In this document: one piece after another, positions 1 to 6,375 of the stretch
Position numbering within the stretch: the stretch's first letter is position 1
Layout: every line of letters begins with the position of its first letter
DNA from: JBHHZI01 sp046757965
GTDB lineage: Bacteria; Acidobacteriota; Polarisedimenticolia; SMYD01
DNA: 6,926 nt
Direction: 5' to 3'
Assembly (NCBI GenBank): GCA_046757965.1
Contig: JBHHZI010000161.1
Location: forward strand, 1-6,926
Position numbers and translations under genes: made by a program
Notes under the pieces: generated by a model
What the model saw: only the letters and a program-made list of their open reading frames with translations
Database searches by the model: none
What the model was told of the DNA's origin: nothing

Positions 1-2848
1 TGAGTCCCGCCAGATCGCCGGTGGTGATGCGAGCCGCCGCACTCGACGGGGAATCGGTCACCCGGACGGCGGAAACGATGAGCAGAGACGGCAGGTCATC
101 CTCGACGGCGGCGAGAAAGTCGGGCCAGTTGCGGCCGCAGACGGCGGCAAGACCGGGCAGTTCGTCGGTCCGGCAGAGGGTGATCCGGGCGTCGAGGGAA
201 CCGCGGATGAGGTGGTCGCGGCGGGCGGTCTCGAGGACCTGGGTCACCTCCTCGCGAAGGCCGAGGATCGCTCGCCAGCGGCTCTCGTCGACGGCGGTGG
301 ACGGGGGCGCCGGGGGGAACAGGGCCAGGTGAACCGATTCCTCCGCCGGAGCTGTCCGGCGGAGGGCCTGCCAGATCTCCTCCGCCGTGAAGGCGAGGAT
401 CGGGGCCATCAGCCGGCACAGTCCCGTGCCGAGGGTCCACAGGACGGTCTGCCCGGAACGCCGGGCCCGGCTGGCCGGTGGGAACGTGTAGAGGCGATCC
501 TTGAGAACATCGAGATAGAAGGCCGACAGCGTGACGGCGCAGAACAGGTGCAGCGTGTGAGACACCTGGTGCAACTGGTTCTCATGGTAGCCGGCGAGCA
601 TCCTCTCGCGCACCTCCCCGAAGCGGGCCAGGGCGTACCGGTCGATCTCTTCCATCTCGTCGACGTCCACGGCATCGGTGGCGGGATCGAATCCGTCGAG
701 ATTGCCGAGAATGTAGCGAAACGTGTTGCGAATCTTGCGATAGGCGTCGGCATGCCGGACGAACGTCTCGTCCGACGCCTTCATGTCCTCCACGAAGTTC
801 ACGCGTGACACCCACAGGCGCAGGATGTCGGCGCCGCGCGAGGCCACCAGATCCATCGGATCGACCGTGTTGCCCAGCGATTTGCTCATCTTGCGGCCGT
901 TCTCGTCGAGGGTGAACCCGTGGGTGAGAACCGCCCGGTAAGGGGGAGCCCCATCGTGACCCTGCACGGCGACCAGCAGCGAGGAGTGGAACCAGCCCCG
1001 GTACTGGTCATGGCCCTCGAGATAGAGGTCGGCGGGCCAGCGCATGCCGGGACGGGCCAGCACCGAACTGTGGCTCGACCCGGACTCGAACCAGACATCG
1101 ACGATCTCGAAGCGACGCGCCAGGTCATCGCGGCGGTTGCAGCGGGGACACCCGATGCCCCCGGGCAGGAGCCGGTCCCGGGCCTCCGCCTCGTCGGCGT
1201 ACTCGACGGGGTTGCCGTCGGCGTCCGGCCGACCGAACCATGCGTCGGAACCCTCGCGCGCGAACAGGTCGGCCACATGGTCGAACAGTGCCTGTTCCGA
1301 GACGAACACCGTCTCATCACCTTCCGAGCAGCGTGTGCAGAAGAGCACCGGGATCGGCACGCCCCAGGTGCGCTGGCGTGAGATGCACCAGTCCGGACGG
1401 TTCTCGACCATGCCGGCGATGCGCTCCTCGCCGGATTCCGGATGCCAGCGGGCCGCGTGAATGGCGCTCAAGGCCCGGCCTCTGAGGTCCGAGTGGTCCA
1501 TGGAGATGAACCACTGGGGCGTGGCCCGGAAGACGATGGGCTCTCGACAGCGCCAGCAATGCGGGTAGTCGTGCACGTGGTCCGTCGCCTCGAGCAGCAG
1601 TCCCCGGGCGTCGAGGTCGGCGACGATGGAGGCGTTGGCCGCGAAGACGCTCTCGCCGCCCCATGCCGGGACCATCTCCTTGATGAATCGACCATCGTCG
1701 TCCACGGGCACCCAGGGATCGATGCCGTAGCGCGACCCGACGTGGAAATCATCCGCACCGTGGCCGGGGGCGGTGTGCACGATACCGGTGCCCTGCTCGG
1801 CGGTGACGTGATCTCCGAGAACGAGCAGACTCGCCGGCCCACCGGTCATCTCCCGGTACGGGGGCTCGGCCTCGACCTGCGGCGCCGACGTTCCACTCCA
1901 GGCATCCCCCTCACCCACCAGGTCGCGTCCGGTGAAGGAGGCGATCTCGACCGGTCTCCCCCAGCCACAGGCGGACGCGGTCGCCGCCAGGAGTTCACGG
2001 GCCACGATGAACACCCGCCCGCCGACCTCGACCGCCACGTAGACGAAATCGGGGTGGAAGCACAGGGCGCGATTGGCGGGCAATGTCCATGGGGTGGTCG
2101 TCCAGATGACGGCGGCGACCTCGCGGCCCTCCAGGGCTCCGATCCGACCGCCGGCCCCCTTCAGCGGAAAAGCCACGGTGACCGAGGGGTCTGTCCGGTC
2201 GGCGTATTCCACCTCGGCTTCCGCCAGTGCCGTCCGGCAGGTGGGGCACCAGTGAACCGGTTTCTTGCCGTGGTAGACCGCACCGGCGGCGAAGAACCTG
2301 CCGAGGTCGCGAACGATGGCGGCCTCGTAATCGGTGTCGAGGGTGCGGTAGATCGCGCGACGCGACACGGCACCGGCCTCCTCCTCGGCGGCGTCCGTCC
2401 GCCAGTCCCAGAGCACTCCCAGGCGGCGGAACTGTTCCCGCTGCAGATCGATGTACTTGCGCGCGTACTGCTCGCAGCGCCGGCGGACCTCGAGCGGGGA
2501 CAGGGACTCCTTCGTCCCGCCCAGCTCGCGATCGACCCGGTGCTCGATGGGGAGTCCGTGGCAGTCCCATCCGGGGACGAACGGCGCGTCGTGGCCGCTC
2601 ATCGATGCCGCCTTCACGACGATGTCCTTGAGGATCTTGTTCAGCGCCTGACCCAGATGAATATCCCCGTTGGCGTACGGGGGACCGTCGTGGAGCACGA
2701 ACATCGGTTTTCCGGCCCGGGCGGCGCGCAGCTTGCCGTACAGATCGATCTCGTGCCAGAACTCGATCCACCGCGGCTCGCTGGTGGACAGGTTGGCCTT
2801 CATGGGCAGGGCCGCGCGAGGCAGGTTAACGGTCTTCTTGAGGTTCAC
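1..2848 (-). CDS. ileS: Isoleucyl-tRNA synthetase (C-terminus cut by window edge)
   Basis: This cytoplasmic class I aminoacyl-tRNA synthetase attaches isoleucine to tRNA-Ile using ATP and edits misactivated valine. I translated 949 uninterrupted codons; the frame is still open at base 1. Visible motifs, numbered from the GTG start: PPYANGDIHLGQ (HIGH region, His64), CPTC (201-204), the editing-domain motif WTTTPWTLPANRA (from 249), HTAPGHGADD (from 358), WCISRQRTWG (from 487), two CxxC pairs (504/507 and 567/570) that look like an inserted zinc knuckle, WFESGSS (586-592) and KMSKS (653-657, bases 878-892). KMSKS lies about 50 residues later than in E. coli, mostly because of the segment with the CxxC pairs. 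The anticodon-binding domain follows. By comparison with E. coli, roughly the last 60 residues, including the usual C-terminal zinc finger, lie outside the window. GTG at 2848 was chosen because the residues after it (NLKKTVNLPRAALPMKANLS) match the family N-terminus and a GGAG lies 11 bases upstream; an internal ATG at 2803 would remove this conserved stretch. Identity is very secure. Confidence 0.97.
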   Translation of the reverse strand, partial: MNLKKTVNLPRAALPMKANLSTSEPRWIEFWHEIDLYGKLRAARAGKPMFVLHDGPPYANGDIHLGQALNKILKDIVVKAASMSGHDAPFVPGWDCHGLPIEHRVDRELGGTKESLSPLEVRRRCEQYARKYIDLQREQFRRLGVLWDWRTDAAEEEAGAVSRRAIYRTLDTDYEAAIVRDLGRFFAAGAVYHGKKPVHWCPTCRTALAEAEVEYADRTDPSVTVAFPLKGAGGRIGALEGREVAAVIWTTTPWTLPANRALCFHPDFVYVAVEVGGRVFIVARELLAATASACGWGRPVEIASFTGRDLVGEGDAWSGTSAPQVEAEPPYREMTGGPASLLVLGDHVTAEQGTGIVHTAPGHGADDFHVGSRYGIDPWVPVDDDGRFIKEMVPAWGGESVFAANASIVADLDARGLLLEATDHVHDYPHCWRCREPIVFRATPQWFISMDHSDLRGRALSAIHAARWHPESGEERIAGMVENRPDWCISRQRTWGVPIPVLFCTRCSEGDETVFVSEQALFDHVADLFAREGSDAWFGRPDADGNPVEYADEAEARDRLLPGGIGCPRCNRRDDLARRFEIVDVWFESGSSHSSVLARPGMRWPADLYLEGHDQYRGWFHSSLLVAVQGHDGAPPYRAVLTHGFTLDENGRKMSKSLGNTVDPMDLVASRGADILRLWVSRVNFVEDMKASDETFVRHADAYRKIRNTFRYILGNLDGFDPATDAVDVDEMEEIDRYALARFGEVRERMLAGYHENQLHQVSHTLHLFCAVTLSAFYLDVLKDRLYTFPPASRARRSGQTVLWTLGTGLCRLMAPILAFTAEEIWQALRRTAPAEESVHLALFPPAPPSTAVDESRWRAILGLREEVTQVLETARRDHLIRGSLDARITLCRTDELPGLAAVCGRNWPDFLAAVEDDLPSLLIVSAVRVTDSPSSAAARITTGDLAGL

Positions 2849-2859
2849 GAGGGGCGAGT

Positions 2860-2863
2860 CTCC
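2860..2863 (-). promoter_or_regulatory. Ribosome binding site of ileS
   Basis: GGAG on the minus strand with 11 bases to the GTG at 2848. The spacing is slightly long, but this is the only purine-rich site nearby and it supports the GTG start over the internal ATG at 2803. Confidence 0.5.
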
Positions 2864-2877
2864 GGCGGAAGAGCAGG

Positions 2878-2907
2878 ACACTAGCGCCGCGTGTGCGAGC
2901 AAGTCAA
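2878..2907 (-). promoter_or_regulatory. Candidate sigma-70-like promoter for ileS
   Basis: On the minus strand there is a TTGACT -35 box (2902-2907; 5 of 6 to TTGACA), an 18-base spacer, and TAGTGT (2878-2883; only TA...T of TATAAT) as -10. Transcription would begin near base 2871, giving a leader of about 20 bases that still contains the GGAG site. The -35 stands out in GC-rich DNA, but the -10 is poor. This is a call by eye. Confidence 0.35.
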
Positions 2908-2951
2908 ACCGCGGTGGCACGCGGGTTTGGCGCCTCGGCCGCGCGGCAACG

Positions 2952-2981
2952 TTGATTCTCCGGTGAGGCCGATGGTACGGT
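2952..2981 (+). promoter_or_regulatory. Candidate promoter for the desulfurase-mnmA operon
   Basis: TTGATT (2952-2957; 4 of 6 to TTGACA) is followed by an 18-base spacer and TACGGT (2976-2981; TA...T kept). The predicted start of transcription falls at about 2988-2989, which is the ATG itself. No Shine-Dalgarno sequence lies 5-12 bases before that ATG, so a leaderless mRNA would fit. The evidence is only by-eye matching with a weak -10. Confidence 0.25.
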
Positions 2982-2988
2982 CCCTGCC

Positions 2989-4161
2989 ATGAGCCGCATC
3001 TACCTGGATCACAACGCCGCGGCGCCTCCGCTGGCGGCGGCGGTGGCGGCCTGTCGTGGGGTCGCCGAGCAGGGCGGCTGGGGGAATCCTCACAGCGCTC
3101 ATCACGAGGGCCGTGCGGCCCGTGCGGCGATGGAGCGGGCGCGCGACGAGGTGGCCGGCATGGTCGATGTGCCAGCCGATGCGGTGGTCTTCACCTCCGG
3201 GGGCGCGGAGGGAGTCCACATGGCGGTGATGGGGCTGGCACGGGCTCGCCGGGCCCCGAGGCGATCGCGCCTGGTCGTGTCGGGCCTGGAGCACGCGGCG
3301 ACGGGGGGCGCGGTCGCGGCGCTGCAGCGCGAGGGATTCGAGCTGACCGTCGTCCCGCCGGCTCGCGACGGACGGGTGGACGCCGGCCGTTTCCTGGCAG
3401 CCTGCGATCAGGCCACCGCGGTGGCGGTCCTGCTGGCAGCCCACAACGAGACCGGTGTCCTGCAGCCGGTGAACGAGGTGGCAGCGGCCCTGAAGGACAC
3501 CGGGACGCCGCTGGTGGTCGATGCGGTCCAGGCGCCTGGAAGATGCCGGCAGATCGTCCCCGAGGGAGCGCATGTCGTCGGCGTCCTCTCGTCGCACAAG
3601 TTCGGGGGCCTGGCCGGGGCGGGAGCGGTCATCGTGTCGCCGCGTTGCCTGCTGGTCCCGCTGCTCGCGGACGGCGAGGGCGGGCGTCGCCGTCGGGCCG
3701 GGACGCCGCCGCTGGCCCTGATCGCGGCCATGGGAGCGGCCGCCTCGTCGGCCTCGCGCCGGCTCGATGCCGCGATGACGCGCATGCGGGAACTCCGGGA
3801 CCATCTCGAGAGCCGCCTGCTCGAGGAGTTGCCCGACATCGAGGTGATCGGGCACCGGGCCCCACGCCTGCCCAACACCAGCGCCGTCCGTCTGGCAGGA
3901 GTCGTGGGCGAGGATCTCGTCGCCGCACTGGACCTGGCTGGAGTGTCGGTGTCGACCGGCGCAGCCTGTGCCACGGGCTCGAACCGGGCCTCGGCGTCGC
4001 TGCGGTCGATGGGCTATCCAGCGGACCAGGCCCGGGAGATGGTGCGCTTCAGTCTCGGCCCCCGGACCCGGCTGGACGAGATCGAGGCCGCCGCCAGGCT
4101 CACCATCGGCGCCGTGAAGCGGTTGCGGACCTTCCAGCCCGACGGGATGCTGGTCGAATGA
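2989..4161 (+). CDS. Cysteine desulfurase, NifS/IscS family
   Basis: This PLP-dependent enzyme converts cysteine to alanine and holds the sulfur as a persulfide for transfer to acceptors. The 390 residues are close to the family norm of about 380-405. Conserved points: YLDHNAAAP at 5-13, His102 stacking over PLP (LEHAA), Asn153 (AHNETG), Asp178 and Gln181 (VDAVQ), the Schiff-base Lys204 (SSHK), RAGT at 236-239, and the catalytic Cys327 in STGAACATGS. The spacing from the Cys to the following LRSMG matches IscS, so a group I type is likely. The glycine-rich loop reads FTSGGAEGVH where relatives usually have TSGGTE(S/A)xN. The gene overlaps mnmA by ATGA, so its role is probably to feed sulfur to tRNA thiolation, as YrvO does in Bacillus. 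No iscU, iscA or fdx is visible nearby, so an Fe-S assembly role has no support from the context. The start has no evident Shine-Dalgarno, but the N-terminal YLDHNA fixes it within a few residues. Orthology to iscS or nifS cannot be settled, so no symbol is given. Confidence 0.95.
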   Translation: MSRIYLDHNAAAPPLAAAVAACRGVAEQGGWGNPHSAHHEGRAARAAMERARDEVAGMVDVPADAVVFTSGGAEGVHMAVMGLARARRAPRRSRLVVSGLEHAATGGAVAALQREGFELTVVPPARDGRVDAGRFLAACDQATAVAVLLAAHNETGVLQPVNEVAAALKDTGTPLVVDAVQAPGRCRQIVPEGAHVVGVLSSHKFGGLAGAGAVIVSPRCLLVPLLADGEGGRRRRAGTPPLALIAAMGAAASSASRRLDAAMTRMRELRDHLESRLLEELPDIEVIGHRAPRLPNTSAVRLAGVVGEDLVAALDLAGVSVSTGAACATGSNRASASLRSMGYPADQAREMVRFSLGPRTRLDEIEAAARLTIGAVKRLRTFQPDGMLVE

Positions 4162-5300
4162 CCGGGCGGGTGGCGGTGGCCCTGTCCGGTGGGGTGGATT
4201 CCTCGGCGGCCGCCGCCTTGCTGATGGAGGCCGGCCGGCAGCCGTTCGGTCTCACCATGCGGCTGTTCACGCCGCAGGAGACATCGAACGGCCGGGCGGA
4301 ACTGCCTCGGCATGGTGCCGGCGCCGGCCGGTGCTGTGGTGGTGACGACGTGGAGGTGGCCCGTCGCGCAGCCGGTAGGCTGGGCATTCCGTTCTTCGTC
4401 ATCGACATGGAAGACCTGTTTCGCCGTCGCATCGTCGACGACTTCATCCTCAGCTACCGTGCCGGTCGCACGCCGATACCGTGCGCGACGTGCAATCACG
4501 TGGTGAAGTTCGATGGGTTGCTCCGGCGCGCGCGGGGCATGGGCGCGGACCGTCTGGCCACGGGCCACTACGCACGGCTGGAACGCGACCCGAAGAGTGG
4601 CCGCCGGCTGCTGCGGCGTGCCGTCGATGCCGGCAAGGACCAGACGTATTTTCTCTTCGGCCTCTCGCAGGCCGTCCTGGAGCAGGTGGCCTTCCCTGTC
4701 GGGCACCTCAGCAAGGCCGAGGTCCGGGAGGTGGCCCGCCGGTGTGGGTTGCCCAACGCAGACAAAGCCGAGAGCCAGGACCTCTGCTTCGTCCCGGAGG
4801 GGGACTATCGACGCTTCATCCGGCGCGAGTCCGTCCGCGGGGGACACCAGACCGAGGCGGGCGGGGAGATCGTCGACGTGAACGGACGCGTGCTGGGTCG
4901 CCATGCGGGGCTGACCGGCTTCACCGTCGGTCAGCGTCACGGGCTCGGTGTGGCGACCGGCCGGCGCCTCTACGTCCTGCACATCGACGCGGCCAGCGGT
5001 CGGGTGACGGTCGGCGAACGCACCGAGACCCAATGCGTTCGCCTGGAGGTGGCCTCGGTGAACTGGGTGTCGCATCCCCGACCGGGCCGGCCGGTGGACC
5101 GTCTGGTCCAGATTCGTCACCGGCACCGTCCGGTGCCCGCCAGGGTGGAGCCGCTGGCCGGCAGGCGGGCGGCGGTCATCTTCCGGCGTCCCGTCGAGGC
5201 GGCCGCACCCGGACAGGCTGCTGTCTTCTACGACGGGGATCTCCTGGCCGGCGGCGGCTGGATCGACGCCGTCGACAGCCGGCTGGCGTCGGTGGCCTGA
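4158..5300 (+). CDS. mnmA: tRNA-specific 2-thiouridylase MnmA
   Basis: MnmA adenylates C2 of the wobble uridine U34 in tRNA Lys, Glu and Gln, then inserts sulfur received as a persulfide. The 380 residues compare with 368 in E. coli. The N-terminal PP-loop ATP motif SGGVDSS is at 10-16. CCGGDDVEVAR (59-69) resembles the 'CCxGxD' subgroup form. TPIPCATCN (105-113) holds Cys112, aligned with E. coli Cys102, plus the extra Cys109 seen in many homologues. GHYAR is at 136-140, KDQTYFL at 160-166, and the second catalytic cysteine, Cys210, sits in SQDLCFV. The central GFTVGQRHGLGV and the C-terminal beta-barrel are present. The ATG at 4158 was chosen because it lies just before the PP-loop and forms an ATGA overlap with the desulfurase stop. 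The frame is open further upstream, but that stretch is out of frame within the desulfurase gene and has no family similarity. Translational coupling is likely, giving matched amounts of sulfur donor and acceptor. Confidence 0.96.
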   Translation: MTGRVAVALSGGVDSSAAAALLMEAGRQPFGLTMRLFTPQETSNGRAELPRHGAGAGRCCGGDDVEVARRAAGRLGIPFFVIDMEDLFRRRIVDDFILSYRAGRTPIPCATCNHVVKFDGLLRRARGMGADRLATGHYARLERDPKSGRRLLRRAVDAGKDQTYFLFGLSQAVLEQVAFPVGHLSKAEVREVARRCGLPNADKAESQDLCFVPEGDYRRFIRRESVRGGHQTEAGGEIVDVNGRVLGRHAGLTGFTVGQRHGLGVATGRRLYVLHIDAASGRVTVGERTETQCVRLEVASVNWVSHPRPGRPVDRLVQIRHRHRPVPARVEPLAGRRAAVIFRRPVEAAAPGQAAVFYDGDLLAGGGWIDAVDSRLASVA

Positions 5301-5337
5301 GCCGGAGAACGCCGGCCGGCCGTCCTGGCCCGCCGGA
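5301..5337. terminator. Convergent intergenic gap, possible shared terminator
   Basis: mnmA (plus) and the Rho-N gene (minus) face each other across 37 bases. The gap contains the perfect 10-base palindrome GCCGGCCGGC (5311-5320) and further GGCC/CCGG repeats that could pair in either transcript. There is no U-run on either side, so a classical intrinsic terminator is not shown. Such short palindromes are also common by chance at this base composition. Confidence 0.25.
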
Positions 5338-5688
5338 CTAACCAGCAGCCGGCTTGACGGCAGCCTGGGCCTGGATCGACCGGGCGATGAGGCGGCGAAG
5401 GGTGCGTTTGTTCGACTTGATCTCACGCCGCACCTGGGCGAGGGCGACCAGATCGTGAGCGACGAGAGCGGCGTCGCGCTTGCCGCGCAGCACGCGGAGG
5501 CGTGCCTTGACGGCGGCGCGGCCGATCCCCTTCGCCGCATGGACGTGGCGATCGATCCCCAGCCGGTCACAGAGCAGGTCCAGAAGCTGTTGCTTCTTCA
5601 TGCCGGAGACGCCGGTCACGTCGTCATAGGCGGCCGCCATCTCGCGAAGTTCGACGACCGTCTTGTGTTCGAGTTCGTGGAGATCCAT
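5338..5688 (-). CDS. Small Rho-N-domain (SAP-like) protein of unknown function
   Basis: This is a 116-residue protein starting at the ATG at 5688 and ending with TAG. Residues 2-45 (LHELEHKTVVELREMAAAY, then GMKKQQLLDLLCDRLGI) match the small helical N-terminal domain of transcription terminator Rho, a SAP-like fold that often contacts nucleic acid. Residues 53-116 form a basic, helical, possibly coiled segment rich in Arg, Lys and Ala (KARLRVLRGKRDAAL, RREIKSNKRTLRRLIAR). No Rho RNA-binding or ATPase domain follows, so it is not Rho itself. I recall similar stand-alone Rho-N proteins with an 'IKxRxRxLKxxRDAAL' tail, but not a named function. It lies 30 bases after lepB on the same strand and probably shares its transcript. 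A weak GGGAA site precedes the start. Nucleic-acid binding is inferred from the domain and the charge. The gene is likely real because the domain match and codon pattern agree. Confidence 0.82.
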   Translation of the reverse strand: MDLHELEHKTVVELREMAAAYDDVTGVSGMKKQQLLDLLCDRLGIDRHVHAAKGIGRAAVKARLRVLRGKRDAALVAHDLVALAQVRREIKSNKRTLRRLIARSIQAQAAVKPAAG

Positions 5689-5704
5689 GGGCTTGTTCCC
5701 GTTC

Positions 5705-5718
5705 GCGCCGCGCGGCGC
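5705..5718 (-). repeat. Perfect 14-base GC palindrome between lepB and the Rho-N gene
   Basis: GCGCCGCGCGGCGC is its own reverse complement and begins directly after the lepB stop codon. In RNA it could fold into a 5-bp stem (GCGCC/GGCGC) with a GCGC loop. There is no U-run, so it could be a processing or attenuation hairpin that lowers expression of the downstream gene, or chance in GC-rich DNA. Confidence 0.35.
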
Positions 5719-6375
5719 TCAGTGAATCAACGTGAAGAAACGATGCCAGCGTGTCTTTCCGAACACGTTGACGACCTTGGAGGCGATGGAGCGAACCCGG
5801 TCGAGGAACCGTGTGTGCAGATAATCCCCTGGCGTCTCGCGATACGACCACCAGACCAGGATGGCCCGCCCTTGCAGATTCTCCTCGGGCACCCAGCCCC
5901 ACTGTCGCGAGTCGGCGCTGCGGTCCCGGTTGTCTCCCGAGACATAGTAATGCCCCTCGGGGACCCGGGCGGGTCCGAAATCACCGGCCGAGCCGCCCTT
6001 GAAGACCGTGTACGGTTCGTCGAGGGGAACCCCGTTGATGCGGACCTGGTGGCCGCGGACCTCGACCATCTCACCGGGCAGACCGATCACGCGCTTGATG
6101 TAGTCCACCTCCACCTGGTCGGGGTACTTGAAGACCACGACGTCGCCCCGGTGGATCTCCCGCCGGGGGAGCACGTGCTTCTCCCAGCCGAACAGCGTCG
6201 GCGCGTACTGGAAACGGTTGACCAGGATGTAGTCGCCGACCAGCAGCGTGTCCTCCATCGAACCGGTCGGGATCTTCGACTGCTGAAAGACGTAGGTGCG
6301 CGCGAACAGGACGAAGATGACGCAGACGACGATGGTCTCGAAGTTCTCGCGAAAGAAACCCTTGGGTGGATTCAT
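5719..6375 (-). CDS. lepB: Signal peptidase I
   Basis: This membrane serine protease (Ser/Lys dyad, family S26) cleaves signal peptides from exported proteins on the outer face of the inner membrane. The protein has 218 residues. One transmembrane helix spans about 12-30 (FETIVVCVIFVLFARTYVF). Box B has the catalytic Ser39 in IPTGSMEDTLLVGD, and box D has the general base Lys94 in DYIKRVIGLPGE. Box E is GDNRDRSADSRQWGWV (147-162), where most homologues read GDNRDNSxDSRxWG; the GDN, the RD and the SDSR-like DSR are kept. With a single N-terminal anchor and only short insertions it resembles the compact form rather than the two-helix E. coli LepB (324 residues). The ATG at 6375 overlaps the stop of the LOG gene as ATGA, and a GGAG lies about 10 bases upstream, so translation is probably coupled. 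Identity is secure. Confidence 0.96.
   Translation of the reverse strand: MNPPKGFFRENFETIVVCVIFVLFARTYVFQQSKIPTGSMEDTLLVGDYILVNRFQYAPTLFGWEKHVLPRREIHRGDVVVFKYPDQVEVDYIKRVIGLPGEMVEVRGHQVRINGVPLDEPYTVFKGGSAGDFGPARVPEGHYYVSGDNRDRSADSRQWGWVPEENLQGRAILVWWSYRETPGDYLHTRFLDRVRSIASKVVNVFGKTRWHRFFTLIH

Larger units (their letters stand above)
2849..2988. other. Divergent intergenic region between ileS and the desulfurase-mnmA operon
   Basis: These 140 bases separate two divergent transcription units. They contain the ileS promoter candidate and a second candidate facing the desulfurase gene. I found no convincing ORF, T-box or other riboswitch structure, and no tRNA. The leader left for ileS by the proposed promoter is too short for a T-box, which controls ileS in many Gram-positive bacteria. 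Confidence 0.6.

Noticed and set aside
1995..2771. 258-codon minus-strand open frame in another phase of ileS
   Set aside because: It is a frame-shifted reading of ileS, rich in Arg, Gly and Pro, with none of the synthetase motifs.
2801..2803. Internal ATG as the ileS start
   Set aside because: It would remove 15 residues, including the conserved NLP...FPM-like segment, and it has no better ribosome site than the GTG at 2848.
1442..2884. 480-codon plus-strand open frame
   Set aside because: It is antisense to ileS, whose minus-strand frame carries every family motif. Its translation has no recognisable domain, and long antisense frames are expected in GC-rich DNA.
2849..2988. T-box or other riboswitch upstream of ileS
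   Set aside because: I saw no T-box consensus or terminator-antiterminator pair, and the candidate promoter leaves a leader of only about 20 bases.
3543..4157. Upstream in-frame extension of mnmA
   Set aside because: The frame is open back to 3543 but overlaps the desulfurase gene in the wrong phase. MnmA family proteins begin just before SGGVDSS, which fits the ATG at 4158.
4014..5570. 518-codon minus-strand open frame
   Set aside because: It lies antisense to the 3' end of the desulfurase gene and mnmA and runs on into the Rho-N gene in another frame. The product looks low-complexity and matches no family I know.
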